Shown: positions 8,285-16,928 of the stretch, piece after piece
Layout of the letters: the number at the start of each line of letters is the position of its first letter
Position numbering within the stretch: the first letter of the stretch is position 1
NCBI GenBank assembly: GCA_964388965.1
Contig: CAYMCP010000001.1
Span: forward strand, 1 to 64,000
From: Albibeggiatoa sp964388965
GTDB lineage: Bacteria; Pseudomonadota; Gammaproteobacteria; Beggiatoales; Beggiatoaceae
Direction: 5' to 3'
DNA length: 64,000 nucleotides
Translations under genes and position numbers: made by a program
The notes under the pieces: model-generated
The model's input: only the letters and a program-made list of their open reading frames with translations
What the model was told of the DNA's origin: nothing
The model's database searches: none

Positions 8285-8424
8285 AGTTTAAACCCTCTTA
8301 ATATATTAATAAAGTCAATTACCTATGATAACTGGTCACATCGCAGGCAATGCAAACTTCACACACAATCAGATGACTATTGCTACACAGTTATTTTAGC
8401 TAAAACAAAGTATACGAGGCTAAA

Positions 8425-8859
8425 CTATTTCGTAAACAAACGAGACCACCAGCGTTTTCTATTCATTGGAATAGGGCTATCATCTTGAATTTGTTGAGGT
8501 ATTACTTTCGACAACACCCAACGTGGTTCTATTTTTTGTCCACTTGAGCCACAAGACGCGCCTAAGTTATTGGGATCATAAATTTTAATTAATTTAGGCT
8601 GTGTCATATTATCGGCATAAACAATTCCACAGTAATCATAATCATGATCTCGACGTAGTAGCGTATCCACTTCTGTGATAAATGCAAGCAAACTACTTAC
8701 GGCAGCGGGTTCAGATGGTAGCGTTTCACCAACACAATAGATATACCAATTTTCAGGATTAATTTTGATTTGCTCCCACAACGCATCCAATTGAGGCCAA
8801 CGTAAGGCACTGGTGAAACGACCATTATATATTGTTTTAAATTCATCACTTGCTGTCAT
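8425..8859 (-). CDS. Hypothetical protein, 144 residues
   Basis: A soluble protein with well-distributed W/Y/F residues and clear alternation of predicted strands and helices (WYIYCVGETLP, YDYCGIVYADN, KLIKIYDPNNLG), which argues for a folded domain. The C-terminus is basic and tryptophan-containing (NRKRWWSRLF). GGATCA precedes ATG 8859. No family is recognised. It may share a transcript with the 94-residue gene 140 bases downstream. Confidence 0.65.
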   Translation of the reverse strand: MTASDEFKTIYNGRFTSALRWPQLDALWEQIKINPENWYIYCVGETLPSEPAAVSSLLAFITEVDTLLRRDHDYDYCGIVYADNMTQPKLIKIYDPNNLGASCGSSGQKIEPRWVLSKVIPQQIQDDSPIPMNRKRWWSRLFTK

Positions 8860-9003
8860 ACTTGATCCAAATTTTGTTTATTTATTATGAAACTGTAAGA
8901 GAATTGTAAAAATAATGATTTTAACTAATTGATTTTAAAGAATTAAATTTAAAAAAGCAAGTATTCTACAACCCCTACGATCCACAATTACGACTCAAAT
9001 TAC

Positions 9004-10044
9004 TTAGATTTGTGCTTTCCAACAATTTGGGTCTGCTTGGAATGGGTCGCCTGTTAGCGCGTAGGACAAACATTTTAACCCACCGCGACATAATTTTGCA
9101 TAAAAACACGCTTCACAACCCACGCTAACTTGTGATGGATCACGTAATTGTTGGAATAAGGGAATTTCATCGTATAATTGCAATAATGGGGTTTGCAAAA
9201 CATTTCCGACCACAATAGGCATTCGCCGACACGGCAATAAATCACCATTAGATTGAATCGTAAAAAAAGAATCGCCAGCCGTACAACGGTAAGGTTTACC
9301 TCCAGACATTAAAAATTGCAATGCACGATGAGTTGACACCTCAGTAATGCGATTAAACCATGATTTCTCAGCAAATTGTTTTGCCTTGTGCATAAGTTGG
9401 AAAAAATCTTGAGTTTGCTCTTTTGTTAAGACGTACTCATTTACACCACTACCTTGTGGAATTAAACGATCTGACCAAACACGATTAACTTTGTATCGGC
9501 GAGCGATTTTAACTACTGCGGGAAATTCTTTGTAATTACGCCCATGCGCAGTAAAAGAAACAACCGTATAAATATCAGCTTTGCGTAATTGTGCTAATCC
9601 CATTAATGTTTGTTTAAAACTACCTTTGCCGCGAATAGCATCATGTGTTTGCTCAGTGCCTTCTATACTAATTTGCACGTAATTTGGTTTAAGTTTTTGT
9701 AATCTTTTAGCTATTTTTTCATTAATAAACGTTGCATTAGTTAAAATTGCAAAACCGAACAATTGACGATATTGAGCTAATATTTCCAGCAATTCAAAAA
9801 AATCTTGTCGCGCAAACGGTTCACCGCCGGTCACATTAATATGACCACCAACAGGACGAGATAAACGTTGACTGAACACCGCTAATGTAGATCGATACTG
9901 TTCTAAAATATTAAGCAATTGTTCAAAATTAAGTTCATTACGAGCATAACTATCCTGATAACAATGAGAACAACGCAAATTACAACGCTCAGTAATATGC
10001 CATTGCAGCAACAAATGAGTAGGAGCGTAAGGGTCAATCCTCAT
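9004..10044 (-). CDS. Radical SAM/SPASM-domain protein
   Basis: The 346-residue protein has the radical SAM cluster motif CNLRCSHC near residue 21, the NVTGGEPF glycine motif, and a C-terminal SPASM-type cysteine set (RCTAGDSFF..., LPCRRMP, GCEACFYAKLCRGGLKC, NCWK) that would bind auxiliary Fe-S clusters. SPASM enzymes mature peptides or proteins, or act in cofactor synthesis. I place the start at ATG 10044: upstream in-frame Met codons would bury it deep in the preceding small gene, whose stop it overlaps by 11 bases. The target is unknown; the coupled small membrane protein is the obvious candidate partner (inference). Confidence 0.88.
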   Translation of the reverse strand: MRIDPYAPTHLLLQWHITERCNLRCSHCYQDSYARNELNFEQLLNILEQYRSTLAVFSQRLSRPVGGHINVTGGEPFARQDFFELLEILAQYRQLFGFAILTNATFINEKIAKRLQKLKPNYVQISIEGTEQTHDAIRGKGSFKQTLMGLAQLRKADIYTVVSFTAHGRNYKEFPAVVKIARRYKVNRVWSDRLIPQGSGVNEYVLTKEQTQDFFQLMHKAKQFAEKSWFNRITEVSTHRALQFLMSGGKPYRCTAGDSFFTIQSNGDLLPCRRMPIVVGNVLQTPLLQLYDEIPLFQQLRDPSQVSVGCEACFYAKLCRGGLKCLSYALTGDPFQADPNCWKAQI

Positions 10045-10249
10045 GAAAACTGTCTTTCTTAGGGGCAACCTTATCAAATTCATCATCATCGTCGTCATAA
10101 ATGCCAAACGTACTATTTGATACATTGGACAAAACAATAGCCATAATTGTACCGCCTAAAATGACAGCAAGACCAATAGAGAGTAACTTGATGATAAAAA
10201 TGATAATCAAGCCAACCAAAACACTAGTAAGAAAAACAGGTTTATTCAT
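10034..10249 (-). CDS. Small membrane protein with acidic Asp-rich tail, coupled to the radical SAM gene
   Basis: ATG 10249 has an AAGGA site 7-8 bases upstream and yields 71 residues: MNKPVFL, then one long or two short hydrophobic segments (about 6-42), then a hydrophilic tail with five consecutive Asp, YDDDDDEFDKVAPKKDSF. The stop lies inside the start of the radical SAM gene (ATGAGGATTGA overlap), which predicts translational coupling. There is no obvious leader/core peptide arrangement with Cys or a Gly-Gly cut site. It could be a membrane anchor, a substrate or an unrelated small protein. Real by spacing and ribosome site; function unknown. Confidence 0.62.
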   Translation of the reverse strand: MNKPVFLTSVLVGLIIIFIIKLLSIGLAVILGGTIMAIVLSNVSNSTFGIYDDDDDEFDKVAPKKDSFHED

Positions 10250-10475
10250 TATGTATCCTTGAAGCCCATAATTTGAAATATATGCCAAAAACTGAATGTT
10301 CTTGGGCTAATTCTAGTGGGATTTTTAACATAAATCTACTTTTTATAACATCTCTTGATTGATGAACAATTTTACTAAATTTTGTTAAATGGTTGTAATA
10401 TAGCAAGTTGTGCTTACTCACACAAAGGTCTCTCATTCAGGGACAGAACTAAAATTAAAATAACTAGGCTTAATT

Positions 10476-12011
10476 ATGCAAACACGTTGCAATTTCTCAC
10501 TGATTATTTTTTTGGTAACTATTGGTTTATTCACTAATTTTGAATCTTTTCGCTCCACCGACCGCCTGCTTAACTCGCTTTCTGAAGATGGCTATTTAAT
10601 GCTGACGGTAGCACGTAACTTTGCTTTAGGTCATGGTTTAAGCACGGCTGACGGTGAAATAATGACTAATGGTATTCAACCTTTAGTTACTTTTTTATGG
10701 GCTGGAGTTTATTTTTTAAGTAATGGTGAAAAAATTAAAAGTATTGTATATATTACATTAATTCAAGCCGTAATAGCACTGGTTTCAACTATCCTAATCT
10801 GGTTACTAGTCAAAGCTACTGTACAAAAATATACATCCATCGTTGCGAGTATCGCAGCACTTACTTGGTATGTTAGCCCAGTTTATGCGGGTTATACCTC
10901 AAGCGGTTTAGAAACCGGATTATATGTGCTTATGGTATTGTCAATCGCATTATATTTTATTAAAAAATTGACTTGGTCAAAGCTGGATACAATATTATTA
11001 GGATTTTTAGTCGGTATAAGCTTTTTAGTACGAAATGATGCTATTTTTGTTGGTTTTGCACTATATGCAAGTTATTTGCTATTCGGACAAGAAACGATAA
11101 AACAACGGATTTGGAAAGCGCATATTATGGGAATTATCGCCTTTAGTTGTAGTATTCCTTGGCTTATTTACAATTATACTTATTTTGGCTCAATTATTCC
11201 AATTAGCTCTACTGCACAATCACTGGTTGCTGAATTTGGACAAAATTGGCAATATGTTCTATTTGTACTAACAAAATATAGTTTTACTTTTATTCGCTTC
11301 CCTAATTTTTTATATGATTCACCCCTATTTATAGCATTTTGTACCTTATTTATCAGTAGCTTAATCATTGCATTGATAAGTTTCTATAAGCAATTTTCCG
11401 TGACAGAACAACGTTTATTGATTTTTGCTACGATTTATATTTTAGGATTAAGCCTCTTTTATGGATTATTTTTTGGCGCACCACATTTTATCAGTCGTTA
11501 TCTATTTCCGAGCACGGTTTTTTTAGTTATTTTATGGGCAAGTACGGTTATAAATTTATATTTTTGGTTAAATTGGAAAATATTACGTCATGCAATGGTT
11601 TTATCATTTTGTGTGATCGTACTCGGTTTTGTTATTAAAAATGATATTTTGAAAAAAAGAGAAAATTTACACTTTCAAGTCGTAACATGGGTAAAAAATA
11701 ATGTGCAGCAGCAACAATGGATTGGAGCTGTACAGTCTGGTACAGTAGGCTATTTTCATGATAAAACTATCAATTTAGACGGTAAAGTGAATCCAGAGGC
11801 GTTAATTGCACGAAAACGTAAACAATTACCCGAATACATTATTGAAAAAAAATTAGCTTACATAGCGGATTGGGCTGATTTAATGCGATGGTTCGAGCCA
11901 AACAACCCAAAAATTACGACAGCACAACAAGTAGCATTGTTAAAATATTATCGGGTTGTCGTACATGATAAACAGCAAAATTTGGCGGTACTTGAGTGGT
12001 ATCGAGAATAA
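10476..12011 (+). CDS. GT-C fold (PMT/ArnT-like) multi-pass membrane protein
   Basis: The 511-residue protein has about 10-12 hydrophobic helices. After the first helix comes SEDGYLMLTVARNFALGHG, which occupies the position of the acidic catalytic loop of GT-C glycosyltransferases, followed by GIQPLVTFLW, typical of the dolichyl/undecaprenyl-phosphate-sugar group. A short soluble tail (from about residue 390) ends the protein. It would transfer a sugar from a polyprenyl carrier to an envelope acceptor on the periplasmic side. The Gx transporter gene follows after 17 bases. Donor and acceptor are not identifiable. Confidence 0.7.
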   Translation: MQTRCNFSLIIFLVTIGLFTNFESFRSTDRLLNSLSEDGYLMLTVARNFALGHGLSTADGEIMTNGIQPLVTFLWAGVYFLSNGEKIKSIVYITLIQAVIALVSTILIWLLVKATVQKYTSIVASIAALTWYVSPVYAGYTSSGLETGLYVLMVLSIALYFIKKLTWSKLDTILLGFLVGISFLVRNDAIFVGFALYASYLLFGQETIKQRIWKAHIMGIIAFSCSIPWLIYNYTYFGSIIPISSTAQSLVAEFGQNWQYVLFVLTKYSFTFIRFPNFLYDSPLFIAFCTLFISSLIIALISFYKQFSVTEQRLLIFATIYILGLSLFYGLFFGAPHFISRYLFPSTVFLVILWASTVINLYFWLNWKILRHAMVLSFCVIVLGFVIKNDILKKRENLHFQVVTWVKNNVQQQQWIGAVQSGTVGYFHDKTINLDGKVNPEALIARKRKQLPEYIIEKKLAYIADWADLMRWFEPNNPKITTAQQVALLKYYRVVVHDKQQNLAVLEWYRE

Positions 12012-12028
12012 AAAATTGAGAAAACACA

Positions 12029-12538
12029 ATGTTAATCCAAACTACTAGAGAGGATCATCGAATTGCTTGGTTTGCAGCGTTAGCGATTACGATTCATATT
12101 GCAGAAAGCGCGCTTCCCAGCCCATTACCCGGTGTTAAACCCGGTTTGGCAAATGTAGTAACAGTTGTGGTTTTAATGAAATTTGGTTGGCAAATGGCTG
12201 TGTGGGTAAATTTATTGCGCGTTGTTGCTGGTAGTTTAATTATTGGAACATTTTTAACACCAACTTTTATTTTAAGTCTCAGTGGCGCATTGGCAAGCAC
12301 TATTTCATTGATTTTATTGGCACAATTACCAAAAAAATGGCAATGTAGTTCCATTGGTTACAGTGTTGTGGCTGCAATGCTACACGTTTTAGCACAATTT
12401 TGGGTTGCTTATTTGTTATTTATTCAGCATAATGGATTACTTAATTTATTGCCACCATTAATGACGGCTGCCTTATTTTTTGGGATGGTTAGTGGTTTAA
12501 TTGCAGCTAATGTTTTGAAGCATTTGCAAAATATTTGA
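12029..12538 (+). CDS. Gx transporter family membrane protein
   Basis: A 169-residue, five- to six-helix membrane protein with the conserved opening IHIAESALPSPLPGVKPGLAN of the Gx transporter family (named in databases after heptaprenyl diphosphate synthase component I, although the fold resembles ECF S components). Such genes are usually near apbE/FMN-transfer or isoprenoid genes; neither is here. It follows the GT-C gene with 17 bases between, in the same direction. Substrate unknown. Confidence 0.8.
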   Translation: MLIQTTREDHRIAWFAALAITIHIAESALPSPLPGVKPGLANVVTVVVLMKFGWQMAVWVNLLRVVAGSLIIGTFLTPTFILSLSGALASTISLILLAQLPKKWQCSSIGYSVVAAMLHVLAQFWVAYLLFIQHNGLLNLLPPLMTAALFFGMVSGLIAANVLKHLQNI

Positions 12539-12668
12539 TGTTTATAGTGATTATGCTAAATCGTAGATAACTGCAAAAATAATGTTTTTGATAATGCTAA
12601 ATATCACTATTTAGAGTTGTAAAGTAAGCAGTGTGTTCTACACTTATATTAGATAGTGCTAATGTAAA

Positions 12669-12723
12669 TTTGACTAAGAAAAGGTGTGTTTATAAAACTA
12701 ATAGTTGTCCTTTTTGAGTCAAA
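12669..12723. promoter_or_regulatory. Imperfect long stem upstream of the BLUF genes
   Basis: TTTGACTAAGAAAAGG (12669-12684) pairs with CCTTTTTGAGTCAAA (12709-12723) with one or two mismatches around a 24-base AT-rich loop. It lies in the 277-base gap before the first BLUF gene and could be a leader hairpin or a palindromic regulator site. The rest of the gap shows no other clear signal. Confidence 0.45.
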
Positions 12724-12815
12724 AAACAGCATGATGTAACACAATGATTCTAAAGGCTTAAAAATCATATTGATCAAATGAGTAGTACAAACACCAATGA
12801 GAGGAGATAACAATC

Positions 12816-13304
12816 ATGATCAGCAACCATATTCACCGTTTTTGTTATGCCAGTACCGCAACAGAAAAATGTACTTCTTTGCAAGTTGGTAGCATTTTAC
12901 AATCTGCTTGTCGTAGAAATGTAGAATTAAATATTACTGGTGCATTATTTTTTGGTAATGGTTATTTTTTGCAATTTTTAGAAGGTGGACGGGGAAATAT
13001 TAATACCCTATATAGCAAATTGCTGCGTGATGATCGTCACACCAATTTGCAAGTGTTGGAATTTAAAGAAGTCGATGGACGTTATTTTGAAGAATGGTCA
13101 ATGAAATATATCCATTTTCCGTACATAATCGAAAAAATCTTGCGGGAAACTGGATTAGAAGAATTTAATCCTTATTTATTGGATGGTTATGCTGTCAATG
13201 CGATGGCGGATGCGTTTCGTAATCACTACGATCCAGAGGTACCGCAACCACAAAAATTACATAAAAAATCTACTTTCTTTGATTTCTTTGCAGTAAAAGC
13301 TTAA
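12816..13304 (+). CDS. BLUF-domain blue-light photoreceptor, copy 1
   Basis: BLUF domains bind flavin and respond to blue light by rearranging its hydrogen bonds. The key residues Tyr11, Asn35, Gln53, Trp94 and Met96 are all present, and their spacings (24, 18, 41, 2) equal those of AppA Tyr21/Asn45/Gln63/Trp104/Met106. The GxxGYFLQFLEG signature is clear. After the domain comes a conserved extension (IIEKILRETGLEEFNPY...) and a basic-aromatic end, KKSTFFDFF. There is no separate output domain, as in PixD-type short BLUF proteins. AGGAG precedes ATG 12816. The copy at 13344 is about 80% identical by eye. Confidence 0.95.
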   Translation: MISNHIHRFCYASTATEKCTSLQVGSILQSACRRNVELNITGALFFGNGYFLQFLEGGRGNINTLYSKLLRDDRHTNLQVLEFKEVDGRYFEEWSMKYIHFPYIIEKILRETGLEEFNPYLLDGYAVNAMADAFRNHYDPEVPQPQKLHKKSTFFDFFAVKA

Positions 13305-13343
13305 CGTACTTTGTCTTTCGATATTTCAGGAGACAATTTTACT

Positions 13344-13820
13344 ATGATTTACCGTCTTTGCTATGCTAGTACAGCAACTGAAAAGTGTCCTTCGCTACAG
13401 ATAGGGAATATTTTGCAATCTGCTTCTGAACGGAATGTACAATTGGGTCTTACTGGTGCATTATTTTTTGGTAATGGTTATTTTTTGCAATTTTTAGAAG
13501 GCGAACGGCATAACATTAATTTTCTATACGATAGATTACTGCGTGATGATCGCCATACCAATTTGCAAGTATTAGAATGTAAAAAAGTTGCAGAGCGATA
13601 TTTTGACGAATGGTCAATGAAATATATTCATTTTCCTTACGTGATTGAAAAAATTTTGCGAGAAACTGGATTAGAACAATTTAATCCTTATTTATTAGAT
13701 GGTTATGCGATTAATGCGATGGCGGATGCGTTTCGTAATCACTACGACCCTGATGCAATAGGCGCACTTAAAAAGCGTAAAAAATCGAATTATTTTAGCT
13801 TTTTTGGTATGAAAGGATAA
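13344..13820 (+). CDS. BLUF-domain blue-light photoreceptor, copy 2
   Basis: A second complete BLUF protein of 158 residues with Tyr7, Asn31, Gln49, Trp90 and Met92 in the same spacing as copy 1. A block of 52 bases is identical in both genes (12934-12985 and 13450-13501), which points to recent duplication or gene conversion. The C-terminus again ends in a KKSNYFSFF motif, so the tail is under selection. I chose ATG 13344, which has AGGAG upstream; an upstream in-frame start at 13311 has none. The genes are 39 bases apart and probably form one operon. Confidence 0.95.
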   Translation: MIYRLCYASTATEKCPSLQIGNILQSASERNVQLGLTGALFFGNGYFLQFLEGERHNINFLYDRLLRDDRHTNLQVLECKKVAERYFDEWSMKYIHFPYVIEKILRETGLEQFNPYLLDGYAINAMADAFRNHYDPDAIGALKKRKKSNYFSFFGMKG

Positions 13821-13985
13821 ATTTTCTAGTTTTTGTTTTAAGAACAAATCTTGTCAAAAAAAATGATGTATTTGTGCAATCTTATTGTTGAAAAATAAGC
13901 ATACTATACCAAAATCCACTAGTGGCTTTGTGAGGTATACAAAGTTGTGTTCTAAATTCCCACTCATTTAAAAAGGATGTATTTC

Positions 13986-14570
13986 ATGGCTTTTGAACTA
14001 CCTGCTTTACCTTATGCAATTGATGCTTTAGCACCGCATATTTCTCAAGAAACGTTAGAATTTCATCACGGTAAGCACCATCAAACCTATGTGACAAACT
14101 TGAATAATTTGATACCCGGTACCGAGTATGAAAGTTTGTCTTTGGAAGAAATTATAAAAAAAGCACCTGCTGGCGGCGTATTCAACAATGCAGCTCAAGT
14201 ATGGAATCATACTTTTTATTGGAATTGTTTAAGCCCAAATGGCGGCGGTGAGCCAAAAGGTGCGCTAGCTAACGCAATTAATAGTGCTTTCGGTTCTTTT
14301 GAGCAATTTAAAGAGGCTTTTACTAAAACATCTGTCACAACATTTGGTTCTGGTTGGGGCTGGCTTGTGAAAAATGCTGATGGTAGCTTGGAATTAATGA
14401 GCACTAGCAACGCAGGCACGCCTATGACAGAAGGTAAAATCGCATTATTAACCTGTGATGTTTGGGAACATGCTTATTATATTGATTATCGCAATGCCCG
14501 TCCTGCTTATTTAGAAGCATTCTGGAATTTAGTGAATTGGGAATTTGCCGCCCAAAATTTTGCTGGATAA
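13986..14570 (+). CDS. sodB: Superoxide dismutase [Fe]
   Basis: The protein aligns closely with E. coli SodB along its whole length (194 residues). The metal ligands are in HHGKHHQTY, WNHTFYWN and DVWEHAYYIDY (three His and one Asp), and the VFNNAAQVWNHTFYWN and FGSGWGWLV blocks are iron-type. It turns superoxide into oxygen and peroxide in the cytoplasm. The start is ATG 13986 (MAFELPALPY), preceded by AAAAGGA; the ATG at 13977 lies too close to that site. It follows the two BLUF genes in the same direction after 165 bases with its own likely promoter. Confidence 0.97.
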   Translation: MAFELPALPYAIDALAPHISQETLEFHHGKHHQTYVTNLNNLIPGTEYESLSLEEIIKKAPAGGVFNNAAQVWNHTFYWNCLSPNGGGEPKGALANAINSAFGSFEQFKEAFTKTSVTTFGSGWGWLVKNADGSLELMSTSNAGTPMTEGKIALLTCDVWEHAYYIDYRNARPAYLEAFWNLVNWEFAAQNFAG

Positions 14571-14586
14571 AATACTTAAAAATATT

Positions 14587-14643
14587 AAGATTGCTCTAAA
14601 TTGAATTATTATGAAAAATTTAATTTGAGCAAATCTTATTTTT
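14587..14643 (+). terminator. Rho-independent terminator after sodB
   Basis: AAGATTGCTCTAAATT (14587-14602) and AATTTGAGCAAATCTT (14622-14637) form a long stem with one mismatch or bulge, and an ATTTTT tract follows directly (14638-14643). Placement 17 bases after the sodB stop fits a terminator. Confidence 0.75.
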
Positions 14644-14814
14644 AGATTAAAAATATCATTAATTTAAATAATGGCGGTCCTGTAGTGTATTTTAAAATCG
14701 GTGAAAATGGCAGACGATCCTGTAAAAACGCAGATTCTAGCCTTGAAAAAATATTCTAAATGCCCACTTACATGCTCAAAAATCTCATAATTTTATTAAA
14801 TGGAGTCGTAATGT

Positions 14815-16728
14815 ATGAAAAAGTTTCTGACCACTTCAGGGTTGATGATCGGGTTGGCGTTATTTGTAGCAATCAATATCTTGAGCAATACAACTTTAAA
14901 ATCATTTCGTTTGGATTTGACAGAAAATAGCCTGTATACCTTGTCAGAAGGCACGAAAAATATTTTAGCTAATCTTGATGAACCGATTACACTCCGTTTT
15001 TATCTCTCTGAAAAATTAGCGACACGATTACCGGGTATCAATACTTACGCAAATCGTGTTAAAGAATTGTTAGAAGAATATCAACGTTATGCTGGCAATA
15101 AATTGCGTTTGGAAATCATTGATCCCGAACCTTTTTCTGAACAAGAAGATCGGGCGGTCGGCTATGGTTTGCAAGGCGTGCCATTGGACACTAGTAACAC
15201 AAGCTTTTATTTTGGTTTAGTCGGCAGCAATGCTGTTGATACCGAAGAGACGATTACTTTTTTTCAGCCAGATCGTGAAGCATTTTTAGAGTACGATGTC
15301 AGCAAATTGGTGTACAACTTAGCAAATCCTAAACAGCCTGTTATGGGCATAATGAGTAGTTTACCCATTCAGGGTAGTTCAAATCCTTTCATGCAAAATA
15401 CCAAGCAGCCGATTATGATTGTAGAGCAACTACGACAACTGTTTGAGGTGCGCACATTGGAAACAACGGTTTCTCGTATTGATGCCGATATTGATGTGTT
15501 GATGGTAGTGCATCCTAAAGATTTATCCGATAACACATTGTATGCGATTGACCAATTTGTATTGGCTGGTGGACGTGCGATGATTTTTGTTGACCCTTAC
15601 GCAGAAACGGATACACCGCCGCAAGACCCACAAAATCCATTTGCTAATGTGAATGCGCCACGTCACTCTAATTTGGCAAAGTTATTCGACCAGTGGGGAA
15701 TTGAATTATTACAAGATAAAGTGATTGGAGATATGAATCTTGCGCAACGGGTACAAATTCGTAAAGATTCACGCGCAATAGTAATTGATTATCCGGTGTA
15801 TATGGATTTGAATGCAGCAGAATTATTTAGCTCGAATGACATGGTTACAGGCGATTTAGGTAATGTCAACGTAGCGACAGCAGGTAGTTTGACCCATAAA
15901 GAGGGTGCAAGTAGTGAAATGATAGCGTTAATGATGACTTCAAGCCAAGCAATGGCAATTGATAGTAGTAAACTTGGCATGTTTGCTGACCCTGAGGCAA
16001 TTGTGCAAGATTTTAAACCTGAGCAACAGTACACTTTAGCGGCGCGTATTACGGGTAAAGTTAAAACGGCATTTCCCGACGGTAAACCTGTAAAATCTAC
16101 AGAATCTAATAAGGAAGAGGCATCCTCTCCAGAAGAGTCTACTCTCCCGCATTTAGCTGAATCAAAAGGTAGTATCAATGTGATTGTGGTTGCGGATACT
16201 GATTTATTACAAGATCAATTTTGGGTACAGGTGCAGAATTTCTTAGGTCAACGGATTGCGATACCTTTGGCTTCTAATGGTGATTTTGTAACCAATTCGA
16301 TTGAGAGTTTAATGGGTAATAATGATTTGATTAGTGTACGCAGTCGTGGTAGTTTCACGCGACCATTTACCAAAGTTGAAGAAATTCAAAAAATGGCAGA
16401 GCAACGTTTTCGTGAAAAAGAGAAAGAATTACAAGCGCGTTTAGAGCAAACTGAACAAAAATTAATCGCGCTCCAAAATCAAAAACAGGGTAATAGTGCA
16501 TTATTATTAAGCGCGGAGCAACGTGAGGAAATCGAGCGTTTCCGTCAACAAAAAGTCCAAATTCGCAAAGAATTGCGCGACGTACAACATCAATTACGCA
16601 AACACATTGAAATCTTAGAAAGTCAAATGAAATTTGTTAATATTGGTCTTGTTCCACTATTTATCGCCATAGGTGGTATTGGTTTAGCCTTTTACCGCCG
16701 CGAAAGAAAAACCTTGAAACCTGCGTAA
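14815..16728 (+). CDS. GldG-like ABC-type transport auxiliary protein
   Basis: The 637-residue protein has an N-terminal membrane helix (about 8-28), then the GldG-type opening FRLDLTENSLYTLSEGTKNILANLDEP, a large periplasmic region, a Q/E/R-rich coiled coil (about 520-605) and a C-terminal helix ending in basic residues. This is the architecture of the auxiliary subunit found with an ABC ATPase and permease, as in gliding-motility GldAFG and its relatives. No ATPase or permease gene adjoins it: sodB lies upstream and a hypothetical downstream. Either the partners lie elsewhere or this is an orphan. GGAG precedes ATG 14815. Confidence 0.8.
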   Translation: MKKFLTTSGLMIGLALFVAINILSNTTLKSFRLDLTENSLYTLSEGTKNILANLDEPITLRFYLSEKLATRLPGINTYANRVKELLEEYQRYAGNKLRLEIIDPEPFSEQEDRAVGYGLQGVPLDTSNTSFYFGLVGSNAVDTEETITFFQPDREAFLEYDVSKLVYNLANPKQPVMGIMSSLPIQGSSNPFMQNTKQPIMIVEQLRQLFEVRTLETTVSRIDADIDVLMVVHPKDLSDNTLYAIDQFVLAGGRAMIFVDPYAETDTPPQDPQNPFANVNAPRHSNLAKLFDQWGIELLQDKVIGDMNLAQRVQIRKDSRAIVIDYPVYMDLNAAELFSSNDMVTGDLGNVNVATAGSLTHKEGASSEMIALMMTSSQAMAIDSSKLGMFADPEAIVQDFKPEQQYTLAARITGKVKTAFPDGKPVKSTESNKEEASSPEESTLPHLAESKGSINVIVVADTDLLQDQFWVQVQNFLGQRIAIPLASNGDFVTNSIESLMGNNDLISVRSRGSFTRPFTKVEEIQKMAEQRFREKEKELQARLEQTEQKLIALQNQKQGNSALLLSAEQREEIERFRQQKVQIRKELRDVQHQLRKHIEILESQMKFVNIGLVPLFIAIGGIGLAFYRRERKTLKPA

Positions 16729-16738
16729 CTAAGAAATC

Positions 16739-16772
16739 GGCAGTTCTTTTATGCGAGGGCTGCCATTTTTTT
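16739..16772 (+). terminator. Rho-independent terminator after the GldG-like gene
   Basis: GGCAG (16739-16743) pairs with CTGCC (16760-16764), with further pairing of CT and AG inside, and is followed by ATTTTTTTA. It starts 11 bases after the stop codon. Confidence 0.72.
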
Positions 16773-16928
16773 ATTTCAACAGAACGCAAAATAAGCTTAC
16801 TTTTTAGCTTTAGAAATTTGGTGTCATTGGGGCGCAAATCGGTCAAATTTCTCCTACCTTCAGATTTTGAATTCATATCATAATTGACCGCTTAGGATTA
16901 AAAATGGCACTGGACATACCATCTTCAC

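Noticed and set aside
9004..10137. Longer start for the radical SAM protein
   Set aside because: The extra N-terminal 31 residues are the shadow of the small membrane gene in another frame; radical SAM proteins of this type start shortly before the first strand.
10242..10436. A 64-codon minus-strand frame upstream of the small membrane protein
   Set aside because: It overlaps the better supported start at 10249, has no ribosome site and reads like non-coding AT-rich DNA.
14670..14730. A pair of GGCxG...TCCTGTA direct repeats between sodB and the GldG-like gene
   Set aside because: Short and imperfect, with only two units; not distinct from chance.
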